This document shows positions 26,650-35,033 of a stretch of DNA of 64,000 nucleotides, piece after piece. The stretch spans positions 124,001-188,000 of the forward strand of contig NZ_AULQ01000005.1 of the NCBI RefSeq assembly GCF_000422365.1, written 5' to 3'. The notes beneath the pieces are model-generated. The model did no database searches, had not been told where the DNA came from, and was given only the letters and a program-made list of their open reading frames with translations. The position numbers and the translations under genes are program-made. The stretch's first letter is position 1, and each line of letters starts with the position of its first letter. The DNA comes from Mesoflavibacter zeaxanthinifaciens DSM 18436. GTDB lineage: Bacteria > Bacteroidota > Bacteroidia > Flavobacteriales > Flavobacteriaceae.

Positions 26650-27231
26650 ATGTCGTTAAGTTTTAAAGAAATCTTTACCGTATTTATGGTCCTTTTTGCT
26701 GTAATTGATATTGTAGGTAATATTCCTATTATTATAGATTTACGTAAAAAAGCTGGTCATATTCAAAGTGAAAAAGCAGCTATTATTGCTGGTATTATTT
26801 TAATTGCATTTTTGTTTTTAGGTAAAAGTATATTAAATCTAATTGGTATTAATGTTAACTCTTTTGCTGTTGCAGGTGCGTTTATTTTGTTTTTTATTGC
26901 TTTAGAAATGATTTTAGGCATCACCCTTTATAAAGATGAAGAAACTAATCCAATGACAGCTTCTGTTTTTCCGTTAGCGTTTCCGCTTATTGCTGGACCA
27001 GGAAGTTTAACAACATTATTATCGTTGCGTGCAGAATATAGTATCCAAAACATAATTGTAGCAGTAGTTTTAAATGTTATAGTTATATACATTGTTTTAA
27101 AAACATCAAGACGTATAGAGCGACTAATAGGTCAAAACGGTATACAAATTATTAGAAAAGTTTTTGGTGTAGTATTATTAGCTATTGCTGTAAAACTATT
27201 TACCGATAACATTAAAATCTTATTAGCTTAA
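26650..27231 (+). CDS. MarC family integral membrane protein
   Basis: 193 residues with six predicted membrane helices and the MarC/UPF0056 features: a start region FKEIFTVFMVLFAVIDIVGNIP, and TASVFPLAFPLIAGPGSLTTLL in the middle. The family was once linked to multiple antibiotic resistance, but that link did not hold, and the transported substrate is not known. It may be co-transcribed with the small membrane protein gene that begins 53 nt downstream, although a -7 element lies between them. Confidence 0.9.
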   Translation: MSLSFKEIFTVFMVLFAVIDIVGNIPIIIDLRKKAGHIQSEKAAIIAGIILIAFLFLGKSILNLIGINVNSFAVAGAFILFFIALEMILGITLYKDEETNPMTASVFPLAFPLIAGPGSLTTLLSLRAEYSIQNIIVAVVLNVIVIYIVLKTSRRIERLIGQNGIQIIRKVFGVVLLAIAVKLFTDNIKILLA

Positions 27232-27237
27232 ATATTG

Positions 27238-27245
27238 TATTTTTG
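27238..27245 (+). promoter_or_regulatory. -7-like element before the small membrane protein gene
   Basis: TATTTTTG, a TAnnTTTG match 39 nt upstream of the start at 27284; no TTG at the expected distance. Confidence 0.35.
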
Positions 27246-27283
27246 TATAAACTTTTACAAAGCATTTATACATCGTTAAACTA

Positions 27284-27484
27284 ATGAAAACCTTTATACA
27301 TATTCTTACATTATTAGCTGTAGCATTAATTATTTTTAACGCTACACAATTAAATCTTGACGCTTTACTAGAAGGACAAAGCTTAATTGCTCTAATTACG
27401 ATTGTTTCCTCTTTGTGCGCTATAATGTTACTTCAAATTTTACGTATTTCTAAAAAAATTGAAGCTAAAAGTAAAGGACTTTAA
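27284..27484 (+). CDS. Small membrane protein, two predicted helices
   Basis: 66 residues. Hydrophobic segments at about 3-20 (TFIHILTLLAVALIIFNA) and 35-54 (LIALITIVSSLCAIMLLQIL) surround a short polar loop, and the tail is basic (RISKKIEAKSKG). It sits 1 nt before the FAD oxidoreductase gene, so the two are co-transcribed and perhaps translationally coupled. I recognise no named family; a membrane partner for the oxidoreductase is possible but unproven. Confidence 0.75.
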   Translation: MKTFIHILTLLAVALIIFNATQLNLDALLEGQSLIALITIVSSLCAIMLLQILRISKKIEAKSKGL

Positions 27485-27485
27485 G

Positions 27486-28088
27486 ATGAAAGATACAATT
27501 ATTGTTGGTGGTGGCGCAGCTGGACTTTCTTGTGCATTGGTTTTAGGTTCTGGGTTAAAAAAACCTTTTGCAGAAGGAAAAAATGTTGCTATTATTATGC
27601 ATCAAAAAGCTTCGCATTTACAAACTGCATTATTTAATAACGTATTAGGATTACAACCTGGCACATTAGGTGATGATATTCTTAAAGATGGAAAAGAGCA
27701 ATTAGCTAACTTATATCCAGAAGTAGAGCAAATAGAAAAAGAAAAAGTAAAAAAAATTGAAGAAACTAACTTTGGCTTTACTGTAACCACTAATAAACAA
27801 AGCTACGACACTAAACGTGTAGTAGTTGCTGTTGGATATACTAATTTATTAGACATTGAAGGTCTTGAAAGTTACATAAAACCTCATCCTAGAGCTGTTA
27901 TTGAAAAAGATAGAATCTGGTTAGAAAACAAAGATCATTTAGTTAAAAAAAACCTATATGTAGCAGGTACATTAGCTGGTTGGCGTAGTCAATTTGCAAT
28001 TGCATCTGGTAGCGGTGCACATGTTGCTACAGATATTTTAACAATTTGGAATAATGGCAAGCACACTAAAGTGCATGATAAGGCGTAG
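27486..28088 (+). CDS. Short FAD-dependent oxidoreductase, thioredoxin-reductase-like fold without the NADPH domain
   Basis: 200 residues from the ATG at 27486; the frame extends upstream into the previous gene, but this start gives a proper dinucleotide-binding N-terminus (DTIIVGGGAAGLSCALVLG). The C-terminal part (NLYVAGTLAGWRSQFAIASGSG) matches the second FAD contact of thioredoxin reductases. The roughly 120-residue NADPH-binding domain and the CxxC active site of a real TrxR (about 310 residues) are both absent. It could accept electrons from a partner protein or be a flavin carrier. The family occurs in other flavobacteria; substrate unknown. Confidence 0.78.
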   Translation: MKDTIIVGGGAAGLSCALVLGSGLKKPFAEGKNVAIIMHQKASHLQTALFNNVLGLQPGTLGDDILKDGKEQLANLYPEVEQIEKEKVKKIEETNFGFTVTTNKQSYDTKRVVVAVGYTNLLDIEGLESYIKPHPRAVIEKDRIWLENKDHLVKKNLYVAGTLAGWRSQFAIASGSGAHVATDILTIWNNGKHTKVHDKA

Positions 28089-28112
28089 GTGATTTTAGTC
28101 TTACAGAAAAGA

Positions 28113-29708
28113 TTACTCTTCAACTTCTACTTTCTGATGTAATTGGATTACCTTATCAATCATATCATCATGTTTGTTAAGTATTTTATGGTAAGCACCA
28201 AAACCATATAGCTGTTCTGCTATTGTAGCTTTTAGGTAATGCTTAACTTCTTCTCTATAGGCTACAAAAACAATGTTAGATCTTGTTTTAATTTTCAAAT
28301 ACTCTTCAAAACCTTTAATCATATTATCCTCTACTAAATAATCATCAAAAAAGTCTTGTCTTGATATAGAAGAGTAATAATTGCGGTCTTTTTCTATTTC
28401 TTCAAAAATGAAATTATTAAAAAAACCTTTTCTTTCTAAAAAGCTAAGTGTTTCGTTTTCCATTTTTCTGTTTAAAGGCACAAAAACATCTGGTATAATT
28501 CCGCCACCACCATACACCACTTTTCCTTTTGGTGTTGTAAATTTTAATGAGTCTGCTACTTCAATTTTAGATTCGTCAATTAGCTCACCACTTTTCATTC
28601 TGTACGAATAATCATCATAGTAATCTGTATTACCATTAGCGTAAGACCTTTGTATAGATCGTCCTGTTGGTGTATAATATTTAGATACTGTTAAGCGTAC
28701 TGCGCTACCATCTCCTAATTGCATTTCTCGTTGGACTAAACCTTTTCCGTAAGATCGTCTTCCTACAATTGTACCTTTATCGTTATCTTGTAAGGCACCT
28801 GCAATAATCTCTGAAGCTGATGCTGAATTTTCGTCTATCATTACAAAAAGTTCACCAGTTTCAAAATCTCCTTTAGATGTTGAGTAGCTTTTTTCTATAT
28901 CTCCTTTTTTGTTTTTTGTATAAACAATAAGTTTATTGTCTTCTAAAAATTCGTCAACAATATTCACAGCTATTTCTAAAAATCCTCCAGGGTTTTCTCT
29001 TAAGTCTAAAACTAGACTATTTGCACCTTCTTTTTTTAAATGTTTTAATGCTTTTTTAAATTCTTTGTAAGTGCTTTCTGCAAAACGATTAATTTTTATG
29101 TAACCTAAATCTTCGGTTAACATGTATGCTGCATCTACACTTTTAATTGGTACAACATCTCTTGTTACGTTAAAGGTTAAAAGTTTGGGTTCGCCTTTTC
29201 TGTAGACTTTTAACTTGACTTCAGAATAGCGCTTACCTCGTAAAGTTTCTACTAAACTATCATTTGTTTCGCCTAAAAGAGATTTTCCGTTTGCTTCTAG
29301 TATACGGTCGCCACCTTTTATTCCTGCTTTAGCACTTGGACCGTTTTCAACAGTTTTTATTACTGTTATTGTGTCTTTAAATGTGTAAAAATTAATACCA
29401 ATACCCACAAAATTTCCTTTCATGTTTTCGGCAGAACGTTTCATTTTTTCTTTAGGAATATAAACCGAATGTGGATCTAAGTTATCTAATATTCCGTTTA
29501 CGGTAACGTCTACTATACTATCTGTATTGACATCTTCTACGTATTCGTAATCTATATAATCAATTAGCCTATTTAACTTGTCTTTTTTACTGTTTGATGT
29601 AAATAGTTTATCTGATGTGTCTCCAAAGTCTAAATTACCACCAATAAATATGCCTGCTGCTACTGCTAGTCCTATTATAAATGGTATGTAAACTTTAAAT
29701 TTTGACAT
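28113..29708 (-). CDS. C-terminal processing peptidase, S41 family, membrane-anchored
   Basis: 531 residues. An N-terminal signal anchor (about 6-24) is followed by a helical region, a PDZ domain (about 95-180, GPSAKAGIKGGDRILEANG) and an S41 catalytic domain with the Ser/Lys dyad S297 (SASASEI) and K322 (SYGKGLVQ). It cleaves proteins from unstructured C-termini in the periplasm. A C-terminal extension of about 150 residues is common to Bacteroidota Ctp proteins. Its start codon overlaps the stop of the dCMP deaminase gene by one base, so the two are co-transcribed and probably translationally coupled. Confidence 0.92.
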   Translation of the reverse strand: MSKFKVYIPFIIGLAVAAGIFIGGNLDFGDTSDKLFTSNSKKDKLNRLIDYIDYEYVEDVNTDSIVDVTVNGILDNLDPHSVYIPKEKMKRSAENMKGNFVGIGINFYTFKDTITVIKTVENGPSAKAGIKGGDRILEANGKSLLGETNDSLVETLRGKRYSEVKLKVYRKGEPKLLTFNVTRDVVPIKSVDAAYMLTEDLGYIKINRFAESTYKEFKKALKHLKKEGANSLVLDLRENPGGFLEIAVNIVDEFLEDNKLIVYTKNKKGDIEKSYSTSKGDFETGELFVMIDENSASASEIIAGALQDNDKGTIVGRRSYGKGLVQREMQLGDGSAVRLTVSKYYTPTGRSIQRSYANGNTDYYDDYSYRMKSGELIDESKIEVADSLKFTTPKGKVVYGGGGIIPDVFVPLNRKMENETLSFLERKGFFNNFIFEEIEKDRNYYSSISRQDFFDDYLVEDNMIKGFEEYLKIKTRSNIVFVAYREEVKHYLKATIAEQLYGFGAYHKILNKHDDMIDKVIQLHQKVEVEE

Positions 29709-30139
29709 TATTCTTCTAATTGTTCTATATGTTCTACTTGTATACCTGCTTTGGTTAAAAATTTTATACCAGAATCGTCTTTATATCCTTGATTATATAC
29801 TACGCGTATTATACCTGCTTGGTGTATTAGCTTACTACACTCTTTACACGGTGATAGTGTTATATATAATGTTGCTCCTTTACAGGATTGCGTTGATGAG
29901 GCTACTTTTAATATTGCATTAGCTTCGGCATGTAAAACATACCATTTGGTGTAACCTTCTTCATCTTCGCAAAAATTTTCGAAACCTGTTGGTGTTCCGT
30001 TATAACCATCAGAGATTATCATTCTATCTTTTACAATAACTGCGCCAACTTGTTTGCGTTTACAGTAAGATAATTTCCCCCATTCTTTAGCTATACGCAA
30101 ATACGCCTTATCGTATTTCAATTGTTTTTTTTTGGACAT
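29708..30139 (-). CDS. dCMP deaminase family protein
   Basis: 143 residues with the cytidine-deaminase-fold zinc site H70-A-E72 (LHAEANAI) and P97-C98-x-x-C101 (SPCKEC). The N-terminal part (YLRIAKEWGKLSYCKRKQVGAVIVKD) and the NGTPTGFENFC segment are typical of the dCMP/ComE-type deaminases. It would convert dCMP to dUMP, feeding dTMP synthesis. It is the first gene of a two-gene operon with the S41 protease, an arrangement seen in other flavobacteria though functionally puzzling. Confidence 0.88.
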   Translation of the reverse strand: MSKKKQLKYDKAYLRIAKEWGKLSYCKRKQVGAVIVKDRMIISDGYNGTPTGFENFCEDEEGYTKWYVLHAEANAILKVASSTQSCKGATLYITLSPCKECSKLIHQAGIIRVVYNQGYKDDSGIKFLTKAGIQVEHIEQLEE

Positions 30140-30291
30140 GTAGTTAGTTTTTGTCGGATGTTTAGGTAGACAAACAAAAAACCTAACCCAAACCTATAAC
30201 GAAGATATAAGGTTAGTATTTTAATTACAATTTAAAAGGATAAGTTTTATGAAAACTTTAGATAAAATTGGCTCTTTTTAATATTTAATTA

Positions 30292-30879
30292 CTATAAAAT
30301 CCAATTATCTATTAACATCGGAATTACTAGTCCTATTACTATTGAAGAGACTACCATCATCCAATCTCTTTTAGAAAACCTAAATATTGTTTGAAATATA
30401 TATCCTAAAAATAGAACAATAAAGACTATTATTATTTGCGCTATTTCTATACCTAAAGCAAACTCTAATAAAGCTATAAATTTATTATCACCAGAGTCTA
30501 AGTTCATTCTAAACTCTCTTCCAAAACCAAAACCGTGTATTAAACCAAAAAATAATGTCGACACAAATAGAATACCTATTTTCTGACTATTTTTTTGCTT
30601 ACCAGCAGTAAACACATTGTAAACTGCCATTATTAAAATGGTAATTGGTATTAAAAACTCAATCAAACTTGCTTGTACACGTACATGACCATAAACAGAC
30701 AAAATTAAAGATAAAGTATGTCCTACTGTAAACATGGTAACCAGTAATAAAACGCGTTTCCAATCTCTAAATAAATAAGGTACAGCTAATACGATTAAAA
30801 ATAATACATGGTCATATGCGTTAATATCTAGCACATGATTCATTCCATATTGTACAGTTTGCCAAAAGTCGTTAAACAT
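30292..30879 (-). CDS. HupE/UreJ-like integral membrane protein
   Basis: 195 residues, about six membrane helices. The pattern DHVLFLIVLAVPYLF, followed by FTVGHTLSLILSVYG and LFFGLIHGFGFG, carries the conserved His residues (HxxF, GHT, IHGFG) of the HupE/UreJ_2 family. Classical HupE/UreJ are linked to nickel uptake for hydrogenase or urease; no such enzyme is encoded here, and this Bacteroidota subgroup has no established substrate. It has its own promoter and no co-directional neighbour close by. The 152 nt downstream (30140-30291) contain no gene I can support. Confidence 0.82.
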   Translation of the reverse strand: MFNDFWQTVQYGMNHVLDINAYDHVLFLIVLAVPYLFRDWKRVLLLVTMFTVGHTLSLILSVYGHVRVQASLIEFLIPITILIMAVYNVFTAGKQKNSQKIGILFVSTLFFGLIHGFGFGREFRMNLDSGDNKFIALLEFALGIEIAQIIIVFIVLFLGYIFQTIFRFSKRDWMMVVSSIVIGLVIPMLIDNWIL

Positions 30880-30927
30880 TAGGTGTTATTTTTAGGGTTG
30901 GGTAAATATACAAAAAGTAAAAAAACG

Positions 30928-30958
30928 CAAAAGTAATTTCAATATTTACTTATGTCAA
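30928..30958 (-). promoter_or_regulatory. Promoter of the HupE/UreJ-like gene
   Basis: Read on the minus strand: TTG (30956-30958), 20 nt, TACTTTTG (30928-30935), a full Bacteroidota-type promoter about 48 nt before the start codon. A second TACTTTTTG lies at 30911-30919. Confidence 0.6.
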
Positions 30959-31021
30959 AACTTAAAACTTATTTTTGGTTGTATCTTCGCAAAAAAAATA
31001 CTCAATTCGCATCTAATACTA

Positions 31022-32011
31022 ATGGTAAAAACAATTTTTAAATTTATACCACTTACACTTCTATTTTCAATATTAACGTTAACTAGTTGTAAGGAAAATA
31101 AAACACCAGTAGAAAAAAATGAGATTACTAATATTGCTACTTTAGAATATAAAATTAGCTCTAAATTAGGTGAAGGCGCTATATGGAATTATAAAACTGA
31201 AGAATTATACTGGGTAGATATTGAAGGGCAAACACTAAATATATATAACCCTAAAACAAAAAATAATAACGTAATTAAAACACCATCAAAAATAGGAACC
31301 GTTGTCCCTTACACAAAACAGCAAGCGGTTATAGCTCTTGAAGATGGTATATATCAGGTAAATTTAGACAACGGAAAATTAAATCAAATTTCTGATATTG
31401 AAGCTTCGATGACAGAGAACCGTTTTAATGACGGAAAGTGTGACCCACAAGGAAATTTTTGGGTTGGTTCTATGCATTTAAAAGAATCTTCACCTAAAGC
31501 AAGCTTATATAAAGTAGCACCTAACGGAACTACAACAAAAATGATTGATAGCGTTACAATTTCTAACGGAATTGTTTGGTCTAAAGATGCAAAAACCATG
31601 TATTATATAGACACACCAACCAAAACCATTAAAAGTTATGATTACGACATAAAGACCAGTACAATTTCTAACGAAAAAGTTGCCATTAATGTACCTGAAT
31701 CTTTAGGTTATCCAGACGGAATGACTATTGATCAAAATGATATGTTATGGGTTGCTTTATGGAATGGTAATGCTGTAGCGCAATTTAATCCAAAAACAGG
31801 ACAGCTAATTTCAAAAATAGAAGTACCTGCACATAATGTAACATCTTGTGCTTTTGGAGGCAAAAACTTGGATGTTTTATATATCACAACGTCTACCAAC
31901 GATATGACAAATGAAGAAAGAGAAAAATATCCTCTAGCAGGATCTATTTTTAAATATAAACCAGAAGCTAAAGGTAGACCAGCTTTCTTTTTTAAAGAAG
32001 CAATTAGATAA
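31022..32011 (+). CDS. SMP-30/gluconolactonase/LRE-like lipoprotein
   Basis: 329 residues with lipobox LTLTSCKE (Cys23). The rest is a six-bladed propeller of the SMP-30 type: KLGEGAIWNYKTEELYWVDIEG at the N-terminus, NRFNDGKCDPQGNFWVGSM in the centre and SLGYPDGMTIDQNDMLWVALWNG near the end. The conserved metal ligands appear as Glu in LGEGAIW, Asn in NDGKCD, Asn in ISNGIVW and Asp in PDGM. A sugar-lactone hydrolase of the periplasm or outer membrane is likely. A LacI-type regulator gene lies just downstream, suggesting carbohydrate control. Confidence 0.87.
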   Translation: MVKTIFKFIPLTLLFSILTLTSCKENKTPVEKNEITNIATLEYKISSKLGEGAIWNYKTEELYWVDIEGQTLNIYNPKTKNNNVIKTPSKIGTVVPYTKQQAVIALEDGIYQVNLDNGKLNQISDIEASMTENRFNDGKCDPQGNFWVGSMHLKESSPKASLYKVAPNGTTTKMIDSVTISNGIVWSKDAKTMYYIDTPTKTIKSYDYDIKTSTISNEKVAINVPESLGYPDGMTIDQNDMLWVALWNGNAVAQFNPKTGQLISKIEVPAHNVTSCAFGGKNLDVLYITTSTNDMTNEEREKYPLAGSIFKYKPEAKGRPAFFFKEAIR

Positions 32012-32029
32012 AACAAAAAACAATATTAA

Positions 32030-32050
32030 TTCTTGCTATTATAGTAGGAA
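32030..32050. promoter_or_regulatory. Imperfect palindrome upstream of the LacI-type regulator gene
   Basis: TTCTTGCTATTATAGTAGGAA pairs at 8 of 10 positions around a central T. It sits 34 nt before the regulator start and 18 nt after the SMP-30-like gene, so it could be an autoregulatory LacI-type operator or a weak terminator hairpin. Confidence 0.35.
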
Positions 32051-32084
32051 TTTGTAAATTTAATACTTGGGAAATTCAGAAAAA

Positions 32085-33089
32085 ATGAAGAAAAGCATCA
32101 CATTAAAAGAGTTATCAAAAATATTAGGTGTTTCAATATCAACAATATCTAAAGCATTAAATGATAGCCCAGAAATTAGTCATGATACCAAAACTAAAGT
32201 AAAAGAACTTGCTGCACTTCATAAATATCAACCTAATGTATTAGCCAGAAATTTAAAATCTGGAACTACCAAAACAATAGCTGTAGTTATCCCAAGTGTA
32301 CAAAACTTCTTTTTTGCACAAGTTTTATATGGTATTGAACAAGAAATTGCAAAAACTGACTACAACTTAGTTGTTAGTCTTACTAATGAATCTTTAGAAA
32401 AAGAATCTAATAACTTAAACCATTTCTCAAACGGAATTGTAGACGGTTTTATAGTAACCGCTTCTGAAGAAACTCAAATTAAAAAAGAATATACCCATTT
32501 TACATCTGCTCTAGATAACAAAAAAGCTATTGTCATGTTTGACAGAGTGGTTAAAGATATTAATTGTGATAAAGTTTTGGTAGATGATAAAGAAGCAGTT
32601 TACAAAGCTACATCACATTTAATAAAATCTGGAAGAAAAAAGATAGCACTAGTATCAACTATTAGCAACTTAACAGTTGGTAAATCAAGAATAGCAGGTT
32701 ACAAACAAGCGCTTAATGAAAACGGAATAGAGTTTTTAGAGTCTTATGTAGTATCATCAACCGAAGAAGGTATAAAAAAAGAAACAGATTTATTTTTAAG
32801 TAATAATCAAACAGATGCTATAATAGCATTAGATATTCAATCATCATTATCTGGTCTAAAATCTGTTAAAGAAAAAAGATTAGAAATACCTAAAGACGTT
32901 GCTATTATTGGCTATTCTAGTGAAAGAACAGCATCTCATCTAACGCCAGAATTATCTACTATAAGTCAAAATGGTATAGAAATAGGAAGAAAAGCCACAA
33001 AATTATTGATAGATCGATTAAAATTTCCTGAGAAACCATTTGAAAATATAGTAGTCGCTTCAAAAATTCAAAACAGACAATCCTCATAA
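32085..33089 (+). CDS. LacI-family transcriptional regulator
   Basis: 334 residues from the ATG at 32085, which puts the helix-turn-helix at the very N-terminus (ITLKELSKILGVSISTISKAL), as usual; an in-frame TTG further upstream is less likely. The hinge helix (YQPNVLARNLKSG) and a periplasmic-binding-protein-like effector domain (about 60-330, IAVVIPSVQNFFFAQVLYGI) follow. It should be a repressor or activator of sugar use. The neighbouring SMP-30-like lipoprotein gene is the obvious local target. Its terminator is weak on the plus strand. Confidence 0.92.
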   Translation: MKKSITLKELSKILGVSISTISKALNDSPEISHDTKTKVKELAALHKYQPNVLARNLKSGTTKTIAVVIPSVQNFFFAQVLYGIEQEIAKTDYNLVVSLTNESLEKESNNLNHFSNGIVDGFIVTASEETQIKKEYTHFTSALDNKKAIVMFDRVVKDINCDKVLVDDKEAVYKATSHLIKSGRKKIALVSTISNLTVGKSRIAGYKQALNENGIEFLESYVVSSTEEGIKKETDLFLSNNQTDAIIALDIQSSLSGLKSVKEKRLEIPKDVAIIGYSSERTASHLTPELSTISQNGIEIGRKATKLLIDRLKFPEKPFENIVVASKIQNRQSS

Positions 33090-33124
33090 AAAAAGTCTTC
33101 TAAACAACACATTTAGAAGACTTT
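33088..33124 (-). terminator. Terminator of the tRNA-Leu transcript
   Basis: A 13-bp perfect stem AAAGTCTTCTAAA/TTTAGAAGACTTT (33092-33104 and 33112-33124). On the minus strand it is followed by T7, directly downstream of the tRNA. On the plus strand the U-run is only three long, so it ends the LacI-type gene less well. Confidence 0.82.
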
Positions 33125-33125
33125 G

Positions 33126-33207
33126 TACTCAAGGTGGGAATCGAACCCACACTTCCGAAGAAACCGGATTTTGAATCCGGCGCGTCTACCAATTCCGCCA
33201 CTTGAGC
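33126..33207 (-). tRNA. tRNA-Leu (anticodon CAA)
   Basis: On the minus strand the 82-nt sequence begins GCTCAAGTGGCGGAATTGG and ends CCTTGAGTA without an encoded CCA. The acceptor stem GCTCAAG pairs with CTTGAGT (one G-T). The anticodon arm is CCGGA-TTCAAAA-TCCGG, giving anticodon CAA, which reads UUG. A long variable arm and the T-arm GTGGGTTCGATTCCCAC confirm a class II leucine tRNA. Confidence 0.96.
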
Positions 33208-33219
33208 AATTAGGAAGTG

Positions 33220-33227
33220 CAAAATTA
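33220..33227 (-). promoter_or_regulatory. -7 element of tRNA-Leu
   Basis: TAATTTTG on the minus strand, a perfect TAnnTTTG, 12 nt upstream of the mature 5' end. Confidence 0.55.
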
Positions 33228-33292
33228 AATATAATTTTAATCTTTTATACTAAAAATAGCTACTAATGTCTTTTAAAGCTGAAAAATTATAC

Positions 33293-33300
33293 TAAATTTG
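33293..33300 (+). promoter_or_regulatory. -7 element of the prs-rplY operon
   Basis: TAAATTTG followed by CACC, perfect match to TAnnTTTG; start codon 51 nt downstream. The -33 TTG is not evident. Confidence 0.55.
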
Positions 33301-33351
33301 CACCTCAAATAAAAATCTGTAGTCTTAAGTGCTGCTTAACAACACATTACT

Positions 33352-34293
33352 ATGTCTAGTACAACAACAGAAGCCAAAATATTTTCTATAACGCAAAGTA
33401 AAGCTTTAGCAGAAAAAATTGCGGCTGCTTACGGTACTAATCTAGGTAAAATTATTACCTCAACGTATAGCGATGGAGAGTTCCAACCTTCTTATGAAGA
33501 ATCTATAAGAGGAACAAGAATTTTCATAATTGGATCTACAAATCCTAGTTCTGAAAATTTAATGGAAATGTTATTAATGATAGATGCCGCTAAACGTGCA
33601 TCTGCAAGACACATAACAGCAGTACTACCTTATTTTGGTTGGGCTAGACAAGACAGAAAAGACAAACCAAGAGTACCAATTGCAGCAAAATTAGTTGCAA
33701 AAATGTTGGAAACTGCAGGAGCAACTCGCATTATAACAATGGATTTGCATGCAGACCAAATACAAGGGTTCTTTGAAAAACCAGTAGATCACTTATTTGC
33801 ATCTACTATATTTTTACCTTATTTAAAGGAGTTAAATTTAGACAATTTAACTATAGCTTCTCCAGATATGGGAGGATCAAAACGTGCCTACGCATACTCT
33901 AAAGCATTGCAAAGCGATGTAGTAATATGCTATAAGCAACGTGCTAAAGCCAATGTAATTTCTCATATGGAACTTATTGGTGACGTAACGGGTAAAAATG
34001 TTGTATTAGTTGATGATATGGTTGATACTGCTGGAACATTAACCAAAGCTGCCGATTTAATGATGGAAAGAGGAGCAAAAAGCGTAAGAGCGATTTGTAC
34101 TCATCCAATATTATCTGGCACCGCTTATGAGAGATTAGAAAACTCTAGATTAGAAGAGTTAATTGTAACAGATTCTATACCTCTTAAACAAGAAAGCAAA
34201 AAAGTAAAAGTTTTAAGCTGCGCAAATTTATTTGCAGAAGTAATGCATAACGTACACCATAATGCATCAATAAGCTCAAAATTTATAATGTAG
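33352..34293 (+). CDS. prs: Ribose-phosphate pyrophosphokinase
   Basis: 313 residues, standard length. The family signature DLHADQIQGFFEKPVDHL and the PRPP-binding loop VVLVDDMVDTAGTLTKA are intact, as are the N-terminal ATP-binding residues (GEFQPSYEESIRG, with the usual ... GE ... motif). It makes PRPP from ribose-5-phosphate and ATP for purine, pyrimidine, His, Trp and NAD synthesis. It is followed after 29 nt by rplY, a conserved pairing in many bacteria. Confidence 0.97.
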   Translation: MSSTTTEAKIFSITQSKALAEKIAAAYGTNLGKIITSTYSDGEFQPSYEESIRGTRIFIIGSTNPSSENLMEMLLMIDAAKRASARHITAVLPYFGWARQDRKDKPRVPIAAKLVAKMLETAGATRIITMDLHADQIQGFFEKPVDHLFASTIFLPYLKELNLDNLTIASPDMGGSKRAYAYSKALQSDVVICYKQRAKANVISHMELIGDVTGKNVVLVDDMVDTAGTLTKAADLMMERGAKSVRAICTHPILSGTAYERLENSRLEELIVTDSIPLKQESKKVKVLSCANLFAEVMHNVHHNASISSKFIM

Positions 34294-34322
34294 AAATAAT
34301 TAAATAAATATAAATAACAATT

Positions 34323-34955
34323 ATGAAATCAATTACAATCAACGGATCTCAAAGAGAAAGCGTGGGCAAAAAAGCAACAAAAGCCTTACGTAATGCTGGT
34401 CAGGTTCCTTGCGTATTATACGGAGGAGACAACCCAGTGCATTTCTCTGCACCAGAATTAGCCTTCTCAAAACTAGTATACACGCCAAATGCGCATACAG
34501 TTGTGATTGAGCTGGAAAATGGTGACACTTACAATGCTATTTTACAAGACATTCAGTTTCACCCAGTAACAGATAATATTTTACACATTGACTTCTATCA
34601 ATTATTTGATAACAAAGAAGTAACAATGGAAATTCCTGTACAATTCACAGGTAACTCTAGAGGTGTAAGAAATGGTGGTGTTTTACGTAAAAACAAACGT
34701 AGCTTACGTGTAAAAGCGTTACCTGGTAATTTACCTGATTACATCGAAGCAGATATTACAGATTTAAAGATTGGTAATAAGCTTTATATTACTGCTTTAA
34801 ACAGTGAAGACTTCAAATTTATGCACCCAGATAACACTGTAGTTTGTCAAGTAAGACGTTCTAGAGCATCTATGGCTGTTGCTGCTGACGATGAAGATGA
34901 AGATGAAGACGTACCAGCAACTGAAACAGACGATGTTGCTGCTGTAAAAGAATAA
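34323..34955 (+). CDS. rplY: 50S ribosomal protein L25 (CTC form)
   Basis: 210 residues: an N-terminal 5S-rRNA-binding L25 domain (about 1-95) and a C-terminal TL5/CTC beta domain (about 96-185), followed by an acidic tail rich in Asp/Glu ([13 protein letters not shown]). Bacteroidota usually have this long CTC form rather than the 94-residue E. coli L25. It binds 5S rRNA in the large subunit. It is co-transcribed with prs, and its transcript ends at a hairpin just before pth. Confidence 0.95.
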   Translation: MKSITINGSQRESVGKKATKALRNAGQVPCVLYGGDNPVHFSAPELAFSKLVYTPNAHTVVIELENGDTYNAILQDIQFHPVTDNILHIDFYQLFDNKEVTMEIPVQFTGNSRGVRNGGVLRKNKRSLRVKALPGNLPDYIEADITDLKIGNKLYITALNSEDFKFMHPDNTVVCQVRRSRASMAVAADDEDEDEDVPATETDDVAAVKE

Positions 34956-34977
34956 ACTCTTTTTAAACTCATAAATA

Positions 34978-35008
34978 AAGCATTCTGTTAATTCAGGATG
35001 CTTTTTTT
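34978..35008 (+). terminator. Terminator after rplY
   Basis: AAAGCATTCTG/CAGGATGCTTT (34978-34988 and 34994-35004, one T-G pair) with a 5-nt loop, followed by a T-run. Confidence 0.85.
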
Positions 35009-35015
35009 ATTTTTG
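35008..35015 (+). promoter_or_regulatory. -7 element of pth
   Basis: TATTTTTG directly after the rplY terminator T-run; perfect TAnnTTTG. It rules out the in-frame start at 34998, which would lie upstream of the transcript. Confidence 0.5.
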
Positions 35016-35033
35016 AAAAAAAACTTTAATAAG

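Noticed and set aside
30249-30281. Ten-codon frame starting ATG downstream of the HupE-like gene
   Set aside because: Too short, no promoter, no support beyond chance.
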